From Acidimicrobiia bacterium (GTDB lineage: Bacteria; Actinomycetota; Acidimicrobiia; UBA5794; UBA11373): a stretch of 13,170 bases of DNA. The stretch lies in assembly GCA_025456165.1 (NCBI GenBank), contig JALOLI010000008.1, positions 1 through 13,170 of the forward strand. Reading direction: 5' to 3'. The stretch's first letter is position 1, and the number at the start of each line of letters is the position of its first letter. The notes under the pieces were generated by a model, which searched no databases, was not told the origin of the DNA, and saw nothing but the letters and a program-made list of their open reading frames with translations. The position numbers and the translations under genes were made by a program. This document shows positions 6,570 to 13,011 of this stretch, in pieces.

Positions 6570-7460
6570 GTGCATGGAGAACACGTCCACCTGCCCCTGA
6601 TCGACGACCTGCTGCGTCGCCGGGGCGTGGTGCTGCTCCTGGGGGCTCCCGACACCGGCAAGTCCACTTTCGGCCGCCGTCTGCTCGCCGCCGCCGCCGC
6701 CTCAGGGGCGCGCGCCGCCTACGTGGACGCCGACGTGGACCAGACCACCTGCGGGCCCCCTGCCTGTGTGGGCCTGCACTGGGTGCGCCGGCCCGCCGAC
6801 CTGGCCGACCTGAGCCGGGCCGACGCCGTCGAGTTCGTGGGCTCGATCAACCCGGACGGAGTGGTCCTGCAACAGGTGGTGGCCACCGCCAAGATGGTCG
6901 AGCTGGCCCGGGCGGAGGCCGAGCTCGTAGTCATCGATACCACGGGCGCCATCTCCGGAGTCGTGGGCGAGACGCTCAAGTACCACAAGATGGAGTTGTG
7001 CCGCCCCGACGTCGTGGTGGGCCTGCAGCGCGGCGGCGAACTGGAGCCTCTCGTGGGCATGCTGCGCCGCTTCTTCAGCGGGGCCGTCGAGCTGACCGGG
7101 GCCGACCCGGAGGTCCGCCCGGCCTCCCCCGAGGACCGGCGCAACCGACGCGCCGCCGCCTTCGCCGCCGCCTTCGCCGCCCCCCTGGAGCGCTGGCGGG
7201 TGCGGCCCACGGTGTTCGCCCCCACTCTGCCCGCCGGGCTGGACCTGGCCCGCCTCGACCACGTCCTCGTGGGCTTGATGGACGGCTCCGGGCGCTGCCG
7301 CGGCCTCGGCGTCCTGGAGCACGAAGACGGCATCCTGCGGGTCCTGACCAACTCCGGCGAGGAGATGCGCGGCCTCCGCCTGGGTTCGATGACCATCGAC
7401 CTCAACACCTGGGACCTGCACCGGGTGCGCCTCAACGAAGTGATGTTCGGCTTGGACTGA
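6570..7460 (+). CDS. Clp1/Grc3-type P-loop kinase (putative polynucleotide 5'-hydroxyl kinase)
   Basis: ATP-binding protein of 296 aa resembling the P-loop domain of Clp1/Grc3/Nol9 RNA 5'-kinases, which phosphorylate 5'-OH ends of RNA. Walker A is GAPDTGKST at 25-33. Next comes YVDADVDQTTCGPPACVGL at 51-69, matching the family's D.D.GQ....PG..SL block except that the Gly before Gln is Asp57. VVIDTTGAISG corresponds to the Walker B/switch region, and LKYHKMELCRPDVVVGLQRGGELEPL is the conserved segment that follows. The C-terminal third (about 200-296) is a small beta-rich domain. The start is GTG 6570; the ATG at 6574 is in another frame that stops at once. This is the only plus-strand gene, diverging from the DUF62 gene and convergent with the YbjN gene. 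The family is well supported, but its substrate in bacteria is unknown to me, so RNA kinase activity is an inference. Confidence 0.82.
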   Translation: MHGEHVHLPLIDDLLRRRGVVLLLGAPDTGKSTFGRRLLAAAAASGARAAYVDADVDQTTCGPPACVGLHWVRRPADLADLSRADAVEFVGSINPDGVVLQQVVATAKMVELARAEAELVVIDTTGAISGVVGETLKYHKMELCRPDVVVGLQRGGELEPLVGMLRRFFSGAVELTGADPEVRPASPEDRRNRRAAAFAAAFAAPLERWRVRPTVFAPTLPAGLDLARLDHVLVGLMDGSGRCRGLGVLEHEDGILRVLTNSGEEMRGLRLGSMTIDLNTWDLHRVRLNEVMFGLD

Positions 7461-7469
7461 GGCATCCCA

Positions 7470-7502
7470 GCGCGGGCCCCGGAACGGCCGTCCGGGCCGC
7501 GC
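7470..7502 (+). terminator. Hairpin terminator after the Clp1-like gene
   Basis: Starting 10 nt past the stop, GCGCGGGCCCCGGA pairs with TCCGGGCCGCGC (12 pairs, two single-base bulges) around a 7-nt loop. No T tract follows, as is usual in such GC-rich genomes. Confidence 0.55.
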
Positions 7503-7665
7503 GAAGGCCCAAGGAACCTCGCCGACCCCATCCCCCGCACTTCCCCAAACGAGGTATTCGGCCGACCCGGCACCTTGGGCCTTGCATCAACGAACCTACG
7601 TATCGCGCCGGGGGGCGTCAAGGAGTCCCCTCAGGCCGGGTTTTCGCGCTCGGGCGCGTCTCATC

Positions 7666-7681
7666 GAGCCCATATGGGCTC
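7666..7681. repeat. Perfect 16-bp palindrome GAGCCCATATGGGCTC
   Basis: Fully symmetrical 16-mer with an AT centre, in a non-coding gap. It could be a dimeric repressor operator or, on the minus-strand transcript, a short terminator stem (6 bp, loop ATAT) 96 nt past the YbjN stop. No gene starts nearby, which weakens the operator reading. Confidence 0.5.
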
Positions 7682-7707
7682 AGGTGCTGCCGAACGGGCC
7701 ACCCGGG

Positions 7708-7762
7708 CCGGGGCTATCCACCGTATCCCCAGCAATCCACAGGGGTTTGTCCACAGCCCCGG
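7708..7762 (+). promoter_or_regulatory. Cluster of DnaA-box-like 9-mers framed by inverted repeats
   Basis: Four same-orientation 9-mers resemble the DnaA box TTRTNCACA: CTATCCACC (7714), GTATCCCCA (7723), CAATCCACA (7733) and TTGTCCACA (7747). The last is exactly the box preferred in actinobacterial origins. CCGGGGCT (7708-7715) and AGCCCCGG (7755-7762) form a perfect inverted pair around the cluster. There is no dnaA or dnaN in the window, so this is more likely a DnaA-titration or regulatory site than the main origin, and chance similarity of the weaker 9-mers is possible. Confidence 0.5.
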
Positions 7763-7776
7763 GGCGGAGTGGCGGC

Positions 7777-8214
7777 TCAGGGTTTTGTTTCGCGGCTCCG
7801 CCCCGCGGCGATCAGCGCCGGAAGCGCCAGGGCGATGGCCTCGTGGGCTTCGCCCAGCAGCAGTTCCAGTTCCGCCTCGTCCACCTCGCCGAGGGGCACC
7901 CGGCCCACCAGCAGCAGGTCGCCGTGGCGATCGAGGGCGAAGTGCAGCCGCCGGCCCGACAGGTTGCGCGCCAGGCACTGGCGGAAGGCCTCTTCCCGTT
8001 CACCGGGCGGCGGCGCCGAGAGGGTGTACGCCTCCACCGCTAGGGTGCGCTCCCCCACCCGGAACCAGATCGTGGTGAAGTCCCGCCCTCGCTGGTGCAG
8101 CCGCACCCCGCGGCGGCCCTCGTACTCCCCGGCCCACACCACTCCGCTGGCCGGGTCTGCCGCCCAGGCGGTCGTGACCGCCGCCACCAAGCGTTGCACC
8201 TCGGCCGCGCTCAC
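7777..8214 (-). CDS. YbjN-family protein (mshA-linked)
   Basis: Protein of 145 aa resembling the YbjN / type III secretion chaperone-like fold: a helix (EVQRLVAAVTTAW), a run of beta strands (GVVWAGEYEG, FTTIWFRVGERTLAVEAYTL), a helix with EEAFRQCLARN, then LHFALDRHGDLLLVGRVPL and a C-terminal helix rich in Glu and Leu (DEAELELLLGEAHEAIALALPALI). GTG 8214 overlaps the mshA stop as GTGA, so translation is coupled. A protein of this family also follows mshA in mycobacteria (Rv0487 beside Rv0486), which supports both assignments. Proteins of this type are thought to bind or regulate other proteins; no enzymatic motif is visible. Its role next to mycothiol synthesis is unknown. Confidence 0.8.
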   Translation of the reverse strand: MSAAEVQRLVAAVTTAWAADPASGVVWAGEYEGRRGVRLHQRGRDFTTIWFRVGERTLAVEAYTLSAPPPGEREEAFRQCLARNLSGRRLHFALDRHGDLLLVGRVPLGEVDEAELELLLGEAHEAIALALPALIAAGRSRETKP

Positions 8215-9419
8215 GGCGCCAAGAGCCCCGAGTACAACTCGAGCAGGCGGTCGGCCGTCGCCGGCCAGGAGAACCTCTCCGCCTGCTCCCGGGCGCCGGC
8301 CGAGAGGCGAGAGGCCAGGGCCGGGTCGGTGACCACCCGGCGCAGCGCCGCCGCCCAGTCGGCGGGATCCCAGCCGTCCACCAGGATCCCGGACACGCCG
8401 TCCGCCACCGCATGGGCCAGGCCGCCCACCGCGGCGGCCACCACCGGGAGGCCGCACGCCTGGGCCTCCGCCGCCACCAGGCCGAACGACTCGCTGCGCG
8501 AGGGCACCACCAGGATGTCCGCCGCCCGGTAGTACGCCGCCAGGTCGCGGTGGGGCACCGGGGAACGGAAGAGAACCCGCCCGCCGAGCCCTGCGGCCTC
8601 CGCCCGGAGCCGGGCGGCTTCGGCCTCCCCCTGGGGCCCGCTGGGGCCCCCGACGAAGAGGAGCCGGGCGGCGGGGAGTTCCGCGACCAGTCGGGTGAAT
8701 GCGGCCAGCGCCACATCGGGGCCTTTGAGGGGCTGCAGCCGGCCTACGAACAGCACCAGGGGGCCTCCGCCGTCCAGGCCCAGGGCCGCTCGTGACTCGG
8801 CCCGCGAGCCGGGGAGGAACACCTCGTGATCGACCCCGGGCGGGGAGACGCACAGCCGCTCCGGATTGGCGGCGTAGTGCTCGATGAGCTGCGCCGCCTC
8901 CGTGGGGGTCGAGGCGATCACACAGCCGGCCCGGGCGATCACCTCGGTCTCGGCGGCGAGGCGCAGCAAGCCGGCGGGGGCCTGGTCGGCGCGGCGGGTG
9001 GCGTCCTTCACCCGGCCCAGGGTGTGGAAGGAGATGGCGAGGGGAACCCTCAAGACCTCGTGCAGCAGCAGCCCCGCCCAGCCCGACAGCCAGTAGTGAC
9101 TGTGGAACAGGTCGTAGACGGCGCGATGGCGCACCGCCCAGCGGGCCACCCCCTCGGCGAAGTCGCCGACCACGGCGGCGAGGGCATCGTCCCCCGAGCC
9201 GGGCGAGGCCCCGGCGGCGACCTGCACCACCCGGTAGCCGGGCACCACCTCGATCTCGCCGGCGGCGGCTCCCCGGGTGAACACATCCACCTGCACTCCC
9301 CGCCCCGCCATGGTCTGGGCCAGTTCGTGGACGTAGACGTTCATCCCCCCGGCGTCGCCCGCGCCCGGCACGGCCAGCGGCGAGGTGTGGATGCTGAGGT
9401 AGGCCACCCGCTCGATCAC
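8211..9419 (-). CDS. mshA: D-inositol-3-phosphate glycosyltransferase MshA
   Basis: GT4 (GT-B fold) glycosyltransferase of 402 aa. MshA transfers N-acetylglucosamine from UDP-GlcNAc to 1D-myo-inositol 3-phosphate, the first step of mycothiol synthesis in the cytoplasm. The acceptor domain opens with the diagnostic SIHTSPLAVPGAGDAGGMNVYV, followed by FHSHYWLSGWAG and SFHTLGRVKD. The donor domain has VGRLQPLKGPD (Arg and Lys for the nucleotide diphosphate) and the EX7E block SESFGLVAAEAQACGLPVVAA. The start is GTG 9419, overlapping the stop of the upstream acyltransferase gene (GTGA). It sits in a coupled run with a YbjN gene directly after it, as in mycobacteria. No other msh gene is in the window. 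A different inositol or sugar acceptor is the main alternative. Confidence 0.9.
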   Translation of the reverse strand: MIERVAYLSIHTSPLAVPGAGDAGGMNVYVHELAQTMAGRGVQVDVFTRGAAAGEIEVVPGYRVVQVAAGASPGSGDDALAAVVGDFAEGVARWAVRHRAVYDLFHSHYWLSGWAGLLLHEVLRVPLAISFHTLGRVKDATRRADQAPAGLLRLAAETEVIARAGCVIASTPTEAAQLIEHYAANPERLCVSPPGVDHEVFLPGSRAESRAALGLDGGGPLVLFVGRLQPLKGPDVALAAFTRLVAELPAARLLFVGGPSGPQGEAEAARLRAEAAGLGGRVLFRSPVPHRDLAAYYRAADILVVPSRSESFGLVAAEAQACGLPVVAAAVGGLAHAVADGVSGILVDGWDPADWAAALRRVVTDPALASRLSAGAREQAERFSWPATADRLLELYSGLLAP

Positions 9420-10327
9420 CGCCGCCCCTCCACCACGAAGAGCGGCCGCGCCCGGCCCCCGAGCCGATACTTGTAGGGCTCCTCCCCCTTGAGGAAGTCG
9501 AAGCGGCCCAGGCCGGCACCGATGGCCTGCTGCACCAGGAGGTCTACCAGCACCACCCCGGGAGAGGCCCCGGCCGCCGAAGGGTCGTAGGCCGAGTTGT
9601 ACAGGTAGTAGGCCCGGTCGTCCCGGAACCCGAAAGCCGCGGCTACCGGCACCCCGTCGGCGCCGGACAGCAGGTCGAGGCGGGCGCCTTCGAGGCGCAG
9701 CAGGTCCTCGAAGAAGGCCTCCATCGGCCCCGTGAGAAAGCCGCCCTTGGCCCCGGCGGCGGAGCGATGCATGGCGGCAAAAGCCGGCAGGCCCTCCGGG
9801 CCCGCCACCGCCAGGCGGGCCGCTCCGTAGGCCGCCTCGAAGCGCCGGCGCTTGCGCCGCACCTCGTGCCGTTCCTTGCCGTCGAGGCCGCCGAGGTACT
9901 CCTCATAGGTCCCGGGGAGGTCGAGGACCACCGCCACGGTGTGCGGTTCCGGGCCGGCGGCCCCCACTCCGGCCCGGGCCGCCCCAGTGGCGACCACCGC
10001 CGCCGCCTCCTCCGGGAGGGAGTCGAAACGGAAAGGGGTGCCCGGCGCCAGGCTCGACAGCAGGCCGGCAACGAGGTCCGCCGCCCCGGCGCCCAGGGGG
10101 GAGTGGTAGTCGGTCAGATCGGCCTCGCCCATGAGCTCCACCGCCCCGTCGGGGAGCCGACAGGCCGCGAGCAGCGCCGTGGAGTTGGAGAGGAGGAGCG
10201 CTTCGCCCCGGCCGCGGTGGCGCCACCAGGCCTCGAGGAAGGGGCGCCGGGGAAACGGGCCGACCAGTTCGGCGGCGGGAGGGAGGCCGAATCCGGGTGA
10301 GTCCCAGCCGGCCGGGGCGGCGCTCAT
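9416..10327 (-). CDS. CelD/BcsL-type GNAT-fold acyltransferase (Acetyltransf_6)
   Basis: Protein of 303 aa with two GNAT-like halves related to FemAB ligases and the CelD/BcsL acetyltransferases linked to exopolysaccharide synthesis. The N-terminal half is variable (LVGPFPRRPFLEAWWRHRG near the start). The C-terminal half shows the family core: YEEYLGGLDGKERHEVRRKRRR, ARLDLLSGADGVPVAAAFGF, YYLYNSAYDPSAAGASPG and, near the end, GLGRFDFLKGEEPYKYRLG. ATG 10327 overlaps the asparaginase stop (ATGA), and its own stop overlaps the mshA start. It is not MshD, which is a differently organised tandem GNAT protein. The acyl donor and acceptor cannot be told from sequence; a cell-envelope sugar or a glycosylated intermediate is a reasonable guess. 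Confidence 0.83.
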   Translation of the reverse strand: MSAAPAGWDSPGFGLPPAAELVGPFPRRPFLEAWWRHRGRGEALLLSNSTALLAACRLPDGAVELMGEADLTDYHSPLGAGAADLVAGLLSSLAPGTPFRFDSLPEEAAAVVATGAARAGVGAAGPEPHTVAVVLDLPGTYEEYLGGLDGKERHEVRRKRRRFEAAYGAARLAVAGPEGLPAFAAMHRSAAGAKGGFLTGPMEAFFEDLLRLEGARLDLLSGADGVPVAAAFGFRDDRAYYLYNSAYDPSAAGASPGVVLVDLLVQQAIGAGLGRFDFLKGEEPYKYRLGGRARPLFVVEGRR

Positions 10328-11265
10328 CCGGGGCCTTCCAGCACCTGCAGTCGTCCCACCATCCGGCCGCCGCCCAGCACCGCCGGCTCGGCAACCTCGG
10401 CCAGCATCGCCGCCGGGTGATCGGACAGTATCCCCAGGCGGCGCAGGGTGGCGACGACCGCCGTGACGGCCGGGGCGCCCTGGCCCGTCCAGCACTTGGC
10501 CGCCACCCCGAGTCCCCCGAACCAGGCCACTCCGAGGCAGCCCTGCGCCCCGCCCTTCACTGCGGCGGGGAGCCAGCGGGCCAGTTCTGCCTCGGCCCGG
10601 TCGCCGTCGGAGGTGATGGCGGCGAAACGCGCCATGGCCTCGGCCACCGGCGCCAGGGCCGGGTCGGTGGCCAGCCGGGCGAAGGCCCGGGCCAGGCCGG
10701 CGACCGTGCCGCTGAAGGTGGGGACCCCGCAGCCGTCCACCCCGGTGGGGTCAGGCGATTCGCCGCTGGAGGCCGCCACCTCCTCCCTGATCTCCCGCTG
10801 CAGCGGGTGATCGGCGTCGGTGTAGCGCAGCGGCCACCCCCGGGCAGCGCAGGCTCGCAGCATCGCCGAGTGCTTGCCCGAGCAGTTGTGAAACAGGCGA
10901 TGGGGAGCGGCCACCCCGGCGGCGGCCAGGCGGCGGCCGGCGCTCGCCGCGGCGGGCCAGTCCGGCGGGCACAGCAGGTGCTCCGGCCCCAGGCCGGCCT
11001 CAGCCAGCATCTGCGCCGCCAGCGCCACGTGGATCGGCTGGCCGGCATGGCTGGCCGAGGCCAGGGCCAGTTGCTCCGCCGCCAGGGGGGGCCCGTGGCG
11101 CCGCGACACCGTCGCCTGGAAGGGCTTGGCGGCCGACCGGAAGAAGAAGCGGGTGCCCTGATCGTCGCCGGAGCGGAACACGACGGTTCCGGCGGCATCC
11201 ACCGCGGCCACGGTCACGGGGTGGCGCGCCTCCACCACCCCGGAGCGAACCGACCCGATGAGCAC
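10324..11265 (-). CDS. Asparaginase II family (Rhizobium etli ReAV type)
   Basis: Predicted L-asparaginase of 313 aa hydrolysing asparagine to aspartate and ammonia in the cytoplasm. It belongs to the family of R. etli inducible asparaginase, which resembles serine beta-lactamase-like folds and not the bacterial type I/II enzymes. The characteristic residues are all visible with correct spacing: Ser44 and Lys47 in RSAAKPF, SHAGQP at 72-77, Cys128 and Lys131 in HNCSGKHSAM, Asp177 and Cys179 in GVDGCGVPTF. The three Cys/Lys positions correspond to the zinc site of the R. etli enzyme. The start is GTG 11265, 2 nt after the stop of the RsiG-like gene; the 3' end overlaps the next gene as ATGA. 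It is second in the rsiG-mshA run. Confidence 0.92.
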   Translation of the reverse strand: MLIGSVRSGVVEARHPVTVAAVDAAGTVVFRSGDDQGTRFFFRSAAKPFQATVSRRHGPPLAAEQLALASASHAGQPIHVALAAQMLAEAGLGPEHLLCPPDWPAAASAGRRLAAAGVAAPHRLFHNCSGKHSAMLRACAARGWPLRYTDADHPLQREIREEVAASSGESPDPTGVDGCGVPTFSGTVAGLARAFARLATDPALAPVAEAMARFAAITSDGDRAEAELARWLPAAVKGGAQGCLGVAWFGGLGVAAKCWTGQGAPAVTAVVATLRRLGILSDHPAAMLAEVAEPAVLGGGRMVGRLQVLEGPG

Positions 11266-11267
11266 CG

Positions 11268-11807
11268 CTACCCCTGAGGGACGGCAGACCCGTCCGGCAG
11301 GGCCTCGCGATAGCGGCGCACCAGCTCTGCCTGGATGCGGTCGGAGGCCTCGAAGACGGCCCGCCGCTGACGCGACACCTCGGCCTCGGCCTCGGCCAGG
11401 CGGTGCTGGACTCCTGCCAGTTCCGCGTCGTCCATCTCCGGCAGCCGGGCCAGGAAATCGTCCTCCAAGGCTTGATCGACAGCGCGCCGGCCCGACGCGG
11501 GCAGATCGGGCAGCTCCACCGACACCCGGCGTTCGGGCAGCCCCGGCTCTCCGGCGGCCCAGGAAGCCAGGACTTCGGGAAGGGCCTCGAGAAGGCTGCG
11601 CTGCTCCTCGCCGGCCCGCCGCCGCACCTCGAAGGTGAGCAAGTCGAGGCGACCCTGCAACAGCCGGCGGTAGTAGGAGAGCTCGACGTCGAGGTCGGAG
11701 CAGATGCGCCGCCGGGCGCGCAGGTCCTCGAGTGAGAGACCCTCGAGCCCGGAGGTGAACTCCGGGGTCTGGACCTGGTCGATGCGGCGGCGGGGGGTGT
11801 GGTTCAC
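11268..11807 (-). CDS. rsiG: RsiG-like coiled-coil anti-sigma factor (c-di-GMP-binding motif)
   Basis: Mostly helical protein of 179 aa resembling RsiG, the antiparallel coiled-coil protein that holds sigma factor WhiG when loaded with cyclic-di-GMP in Streptomyces. The signature E(X)3S(X)2R(X)3Q(X)3D appears twice. Helix 1 has D40-S44-R47-Q51-D55 in VELSYYRRLLQGRLD (Asp in place of Glu). Helix 2 has E141-S145-R148-F152-D156 (Phe in place of Gln). The linker of about 80 residues carries LPDLPASGRRAVD and EDDFLARLPEMDDAEL, typical of the family. The start is GTG 11807, about 19 nt below the inferred transcript start, with only a weak AGG upstream. No sigma factor gene is in the window, so its partner is unknown. 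The family call is good; c-di-GMP binding with the two substitutions is an inference. Confidence 0.82.
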   Translation of the reverse strand: MNHTPRRRIDQVQTPEFTSGLEGLSLEDLRARRRICSDLDVELSYYRRLLQGRLDLLTFEVRRRAGEEQRSLLEALPEVLASWAAGEPGLPERRVSVELPDLPASGRRAVDQALEDDFLARLPEMDDAELAGVQHRLAEAEAEVSRQRRAVFEASDRIQAELVRRYREALPDGSAVPQG

Positions 11808-11832
11808 GATGGTGCCTCGCGAGGCGGAAGCC

Positions 11833-11860
11833 AGCCTATCCCATCGCCGCCCGGTTTCAA
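11833..11860 (-). promoter_or_regulatory. Promoter of the rsiG-mshA run (TTGAAA-N16-TAGGCT)
   Basis: On the minus strand TTGAAA (11860-11855) and TAGGCT (11838-11833) are 16 nt apart, a good match to an actinobacterial housekeeping promoter (TTGACA, TANNNT). The -35 contains the TGA stop of the M23 gene. The predicted start near 11826 leaves a leader of about 19 nt before GTG 11807. It is the best -35/-10 pair I found in the window. Confidence 0.55.
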
Positions 11861-13011
11861 CAGTGGCGGGCCAGGGTGGGGTACGGGTTGACCGCCCCCA
11901 TGCCGTTCGGGTGTATCTCGAAGTGCAAGTGGTACGCCCCGGGAGCGGAGTTGCCGGTGGAGCCCATGTACCCGATCACCGTGCCCCGGGCCACCCACTG
12001 CCCGCTGGAGAGGGCGGAGTTGTAGGCGTCGAGGTGCGCATACAGGAAGAAGCCTCCGTAATCGGCGTACAGCCGCAGGGTGCTGCCGCCGGCCACGCTG
12101 GACCCGTTCTGGATCACCCCGTTGGCCACGGCGTAGAGGGGCGTGCCCCGCGGGCCCATGAGGTCGGTGCCCACGTGCAGCCGGCCCCCCGACCGCGGCG
12201 CGCCCCAGGAGTCCACGAACACCGTCGACCCGAGCGGCACTGGGCAGATGAACCCCGGAGTGATCGAATCGGGCACGCCGCCGGCCGGCCCGAGCAGGGC
12301 GGATCGGATGGCGGCCAGGCGCTCCTCCTCCGCCAGACGGGCCTGGCGTTCTGCCTCCTCGCGGCGCCGCTGCTCGGCCAGGGCTGCCTCGGCCGCCGAG
12401 AGGTTCTGGTTGGCCGCGGCCAGTTCGTTCTCCCTCTCGGCCAGCAGCTCGTACATGCGGGCGGCCACTGCCTCGGCCTCCAAGCGGAGGTCGCCGGCCT
12501 GGAGAGTCTCCTCCTCCATCTCCGCCTTGAGGCGGGCCATCTCGCCGGTGATGGCCTCCATGCTGTCGAGCGAGGCGGACTGCTCCTCAACGGCCCGGGC
12601 CATCACCTGGCGGGCCACGAGCGTTTGCAGCGCCCGGTCGCTCATGACGATGCCGCCCAGGGAGCCCTGCTGGCCGCCCTGCATGTAGGCCTCCACGGCG
12701 CGTTGTCGGATCTCGGCGCGCAGTCGGCGGGACTCCGCCTCATAGGCATCGATGCGACTGCGCATCTGCCCGATGCGGAAGATCAGGTCCTGGTACTGCG
12801 CGTTGAGTTCCTCGTAGACCAGAGCCGCTTCGTTCAGGTCGTCGAGGGCGGCGGCGCGTTCGGCGGCGGCCTCCTGCTGAGCGCGGCGAGCCTGCTCCAC
12901 CTCCTCCTCGCTGGCCGAGCGCGCCGGAGCGGCGGCGGCCAGCACCACGAGGGCGACGAGCAGGGCCGACCCGAGACGGGCGAGCCTCGACGAGGCGGGC
13001 ATTGGGATCAT
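11857..13011 (-). CDS. Secreted coiled-coil M23 peptidoglycan endopeptidase
   Basis: Exported murein hydrolase of 384 aa with the EnvC/RipC-like layout. A signal peptide (about 1-33, ending ARSA) is followed by a long charged coiled coil (about 34-240, rich in Ala, Glu and Arg, with a break near QGGQQGSLGG at 111-120) and then a C-terminal LytM/M23 domain (about 255-380). The zinc motif HVGTD gives His279 and Asp283; YAHLD has His326, and HLHFEIHP has His361 and His363, so the active site looks complete. Such proteins cut peptide cross-links in septal peptidoglycan and are usually switched on by FtsEX or another partner through the coiled coil; no ftsEX is in view. The start is ATG 13011, with M4 (13002) an alternative; no Shine-Dalgarno is visible. 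The protein ends in Cys384, which might pair with Cys256. Confidence 0.9.
   Translation of the reverse strand: MIPMPASSRLARLGSALLVALVVLAAAAPARSASEEEVEQARRAQQEAAAERAAALDDLNEAALVYEELNAQYQDLIFRIGQMRSRIDAYEAESRRLRAEIRQRAVEAYMQGGQQGSLGGIVMSDRALQTLVARQVMARAVEEQSASLDSMEAITGEMARLKAEMEEETLQAGDLRLEAEAVAARMYELLAERENELAAANQNLSAAEAALAEQRRREEAERQARLAEEERLAAIRSALLGPAGGVPDSITPGFICPVPLGSTVFVDSWGAPRSGGRLHVGTDLMGPRGTPLYAVANGVIQNGSSVAGGSTLRLYADYGGFFLYAHLDAYNSALSSGQWVARGTVIGYMGSTGNSAPGAYHLHFEIHPNGMGAVNPYPTLARHC

Larger units (their letters stand above)
7461..7776. other. 316-nt convergent intergenic region with DnaA-box cluster, palindrome and hairpins
   Basis: No convincing gene lies between the Clp1-like gene and the YbjN gene. 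From left to right it contains a hairpin (7470-7502), a 9-bp long-range inverted repeat GGCCCAAGG (7506-7514) / CCTTGGGCC (7573-7581) with a nested ACCTCG/CGAGGT pair, a small CGCGC-TCGG-GCGCG stem (7645-7658), a perfect 16-bp palindrome (7666-7681) and a run of DnaA-box-like 9-mers framed by inverted 8-mers (7708-7762). This is far more symmetry than two terminators require. Confidence 0.7.

Noticed and set aside
7714..7755. Chromosomal origin oriC
   Set aside because: Only one perfect and a few partial boxes, no AT-rich unwinding stretch, and no dnaA, dnaN or gyrase genes nearby; kept only as a DnaA-related site.
6431..8332. Plus-strand open frame of 633 codons over the Clp1-like gene, the intergenic gap and the YbjN gene
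   Set aside because: Low-complexity Arg/Pro/Gly translation, a different frame from the Clp1-like gene, and it crosses the DnaA-box gap.
9112..9120. DnaA-box-like TGTTCCACA on the minus strand near 9100
   Set aside because: Imperfect, single, and inside the mshA coding sequence, where it encodes conserved residues.
9416..10327. MshD (mycothiol synthase) for the acyltransferase next to mshA
   Set aside because: The C-terminal core (YYLYNSAYDP, FDFLKGEEPYKYRLG) is that of CelD/BcsL-type Acetyltransf_6 proteins, not of MshD.
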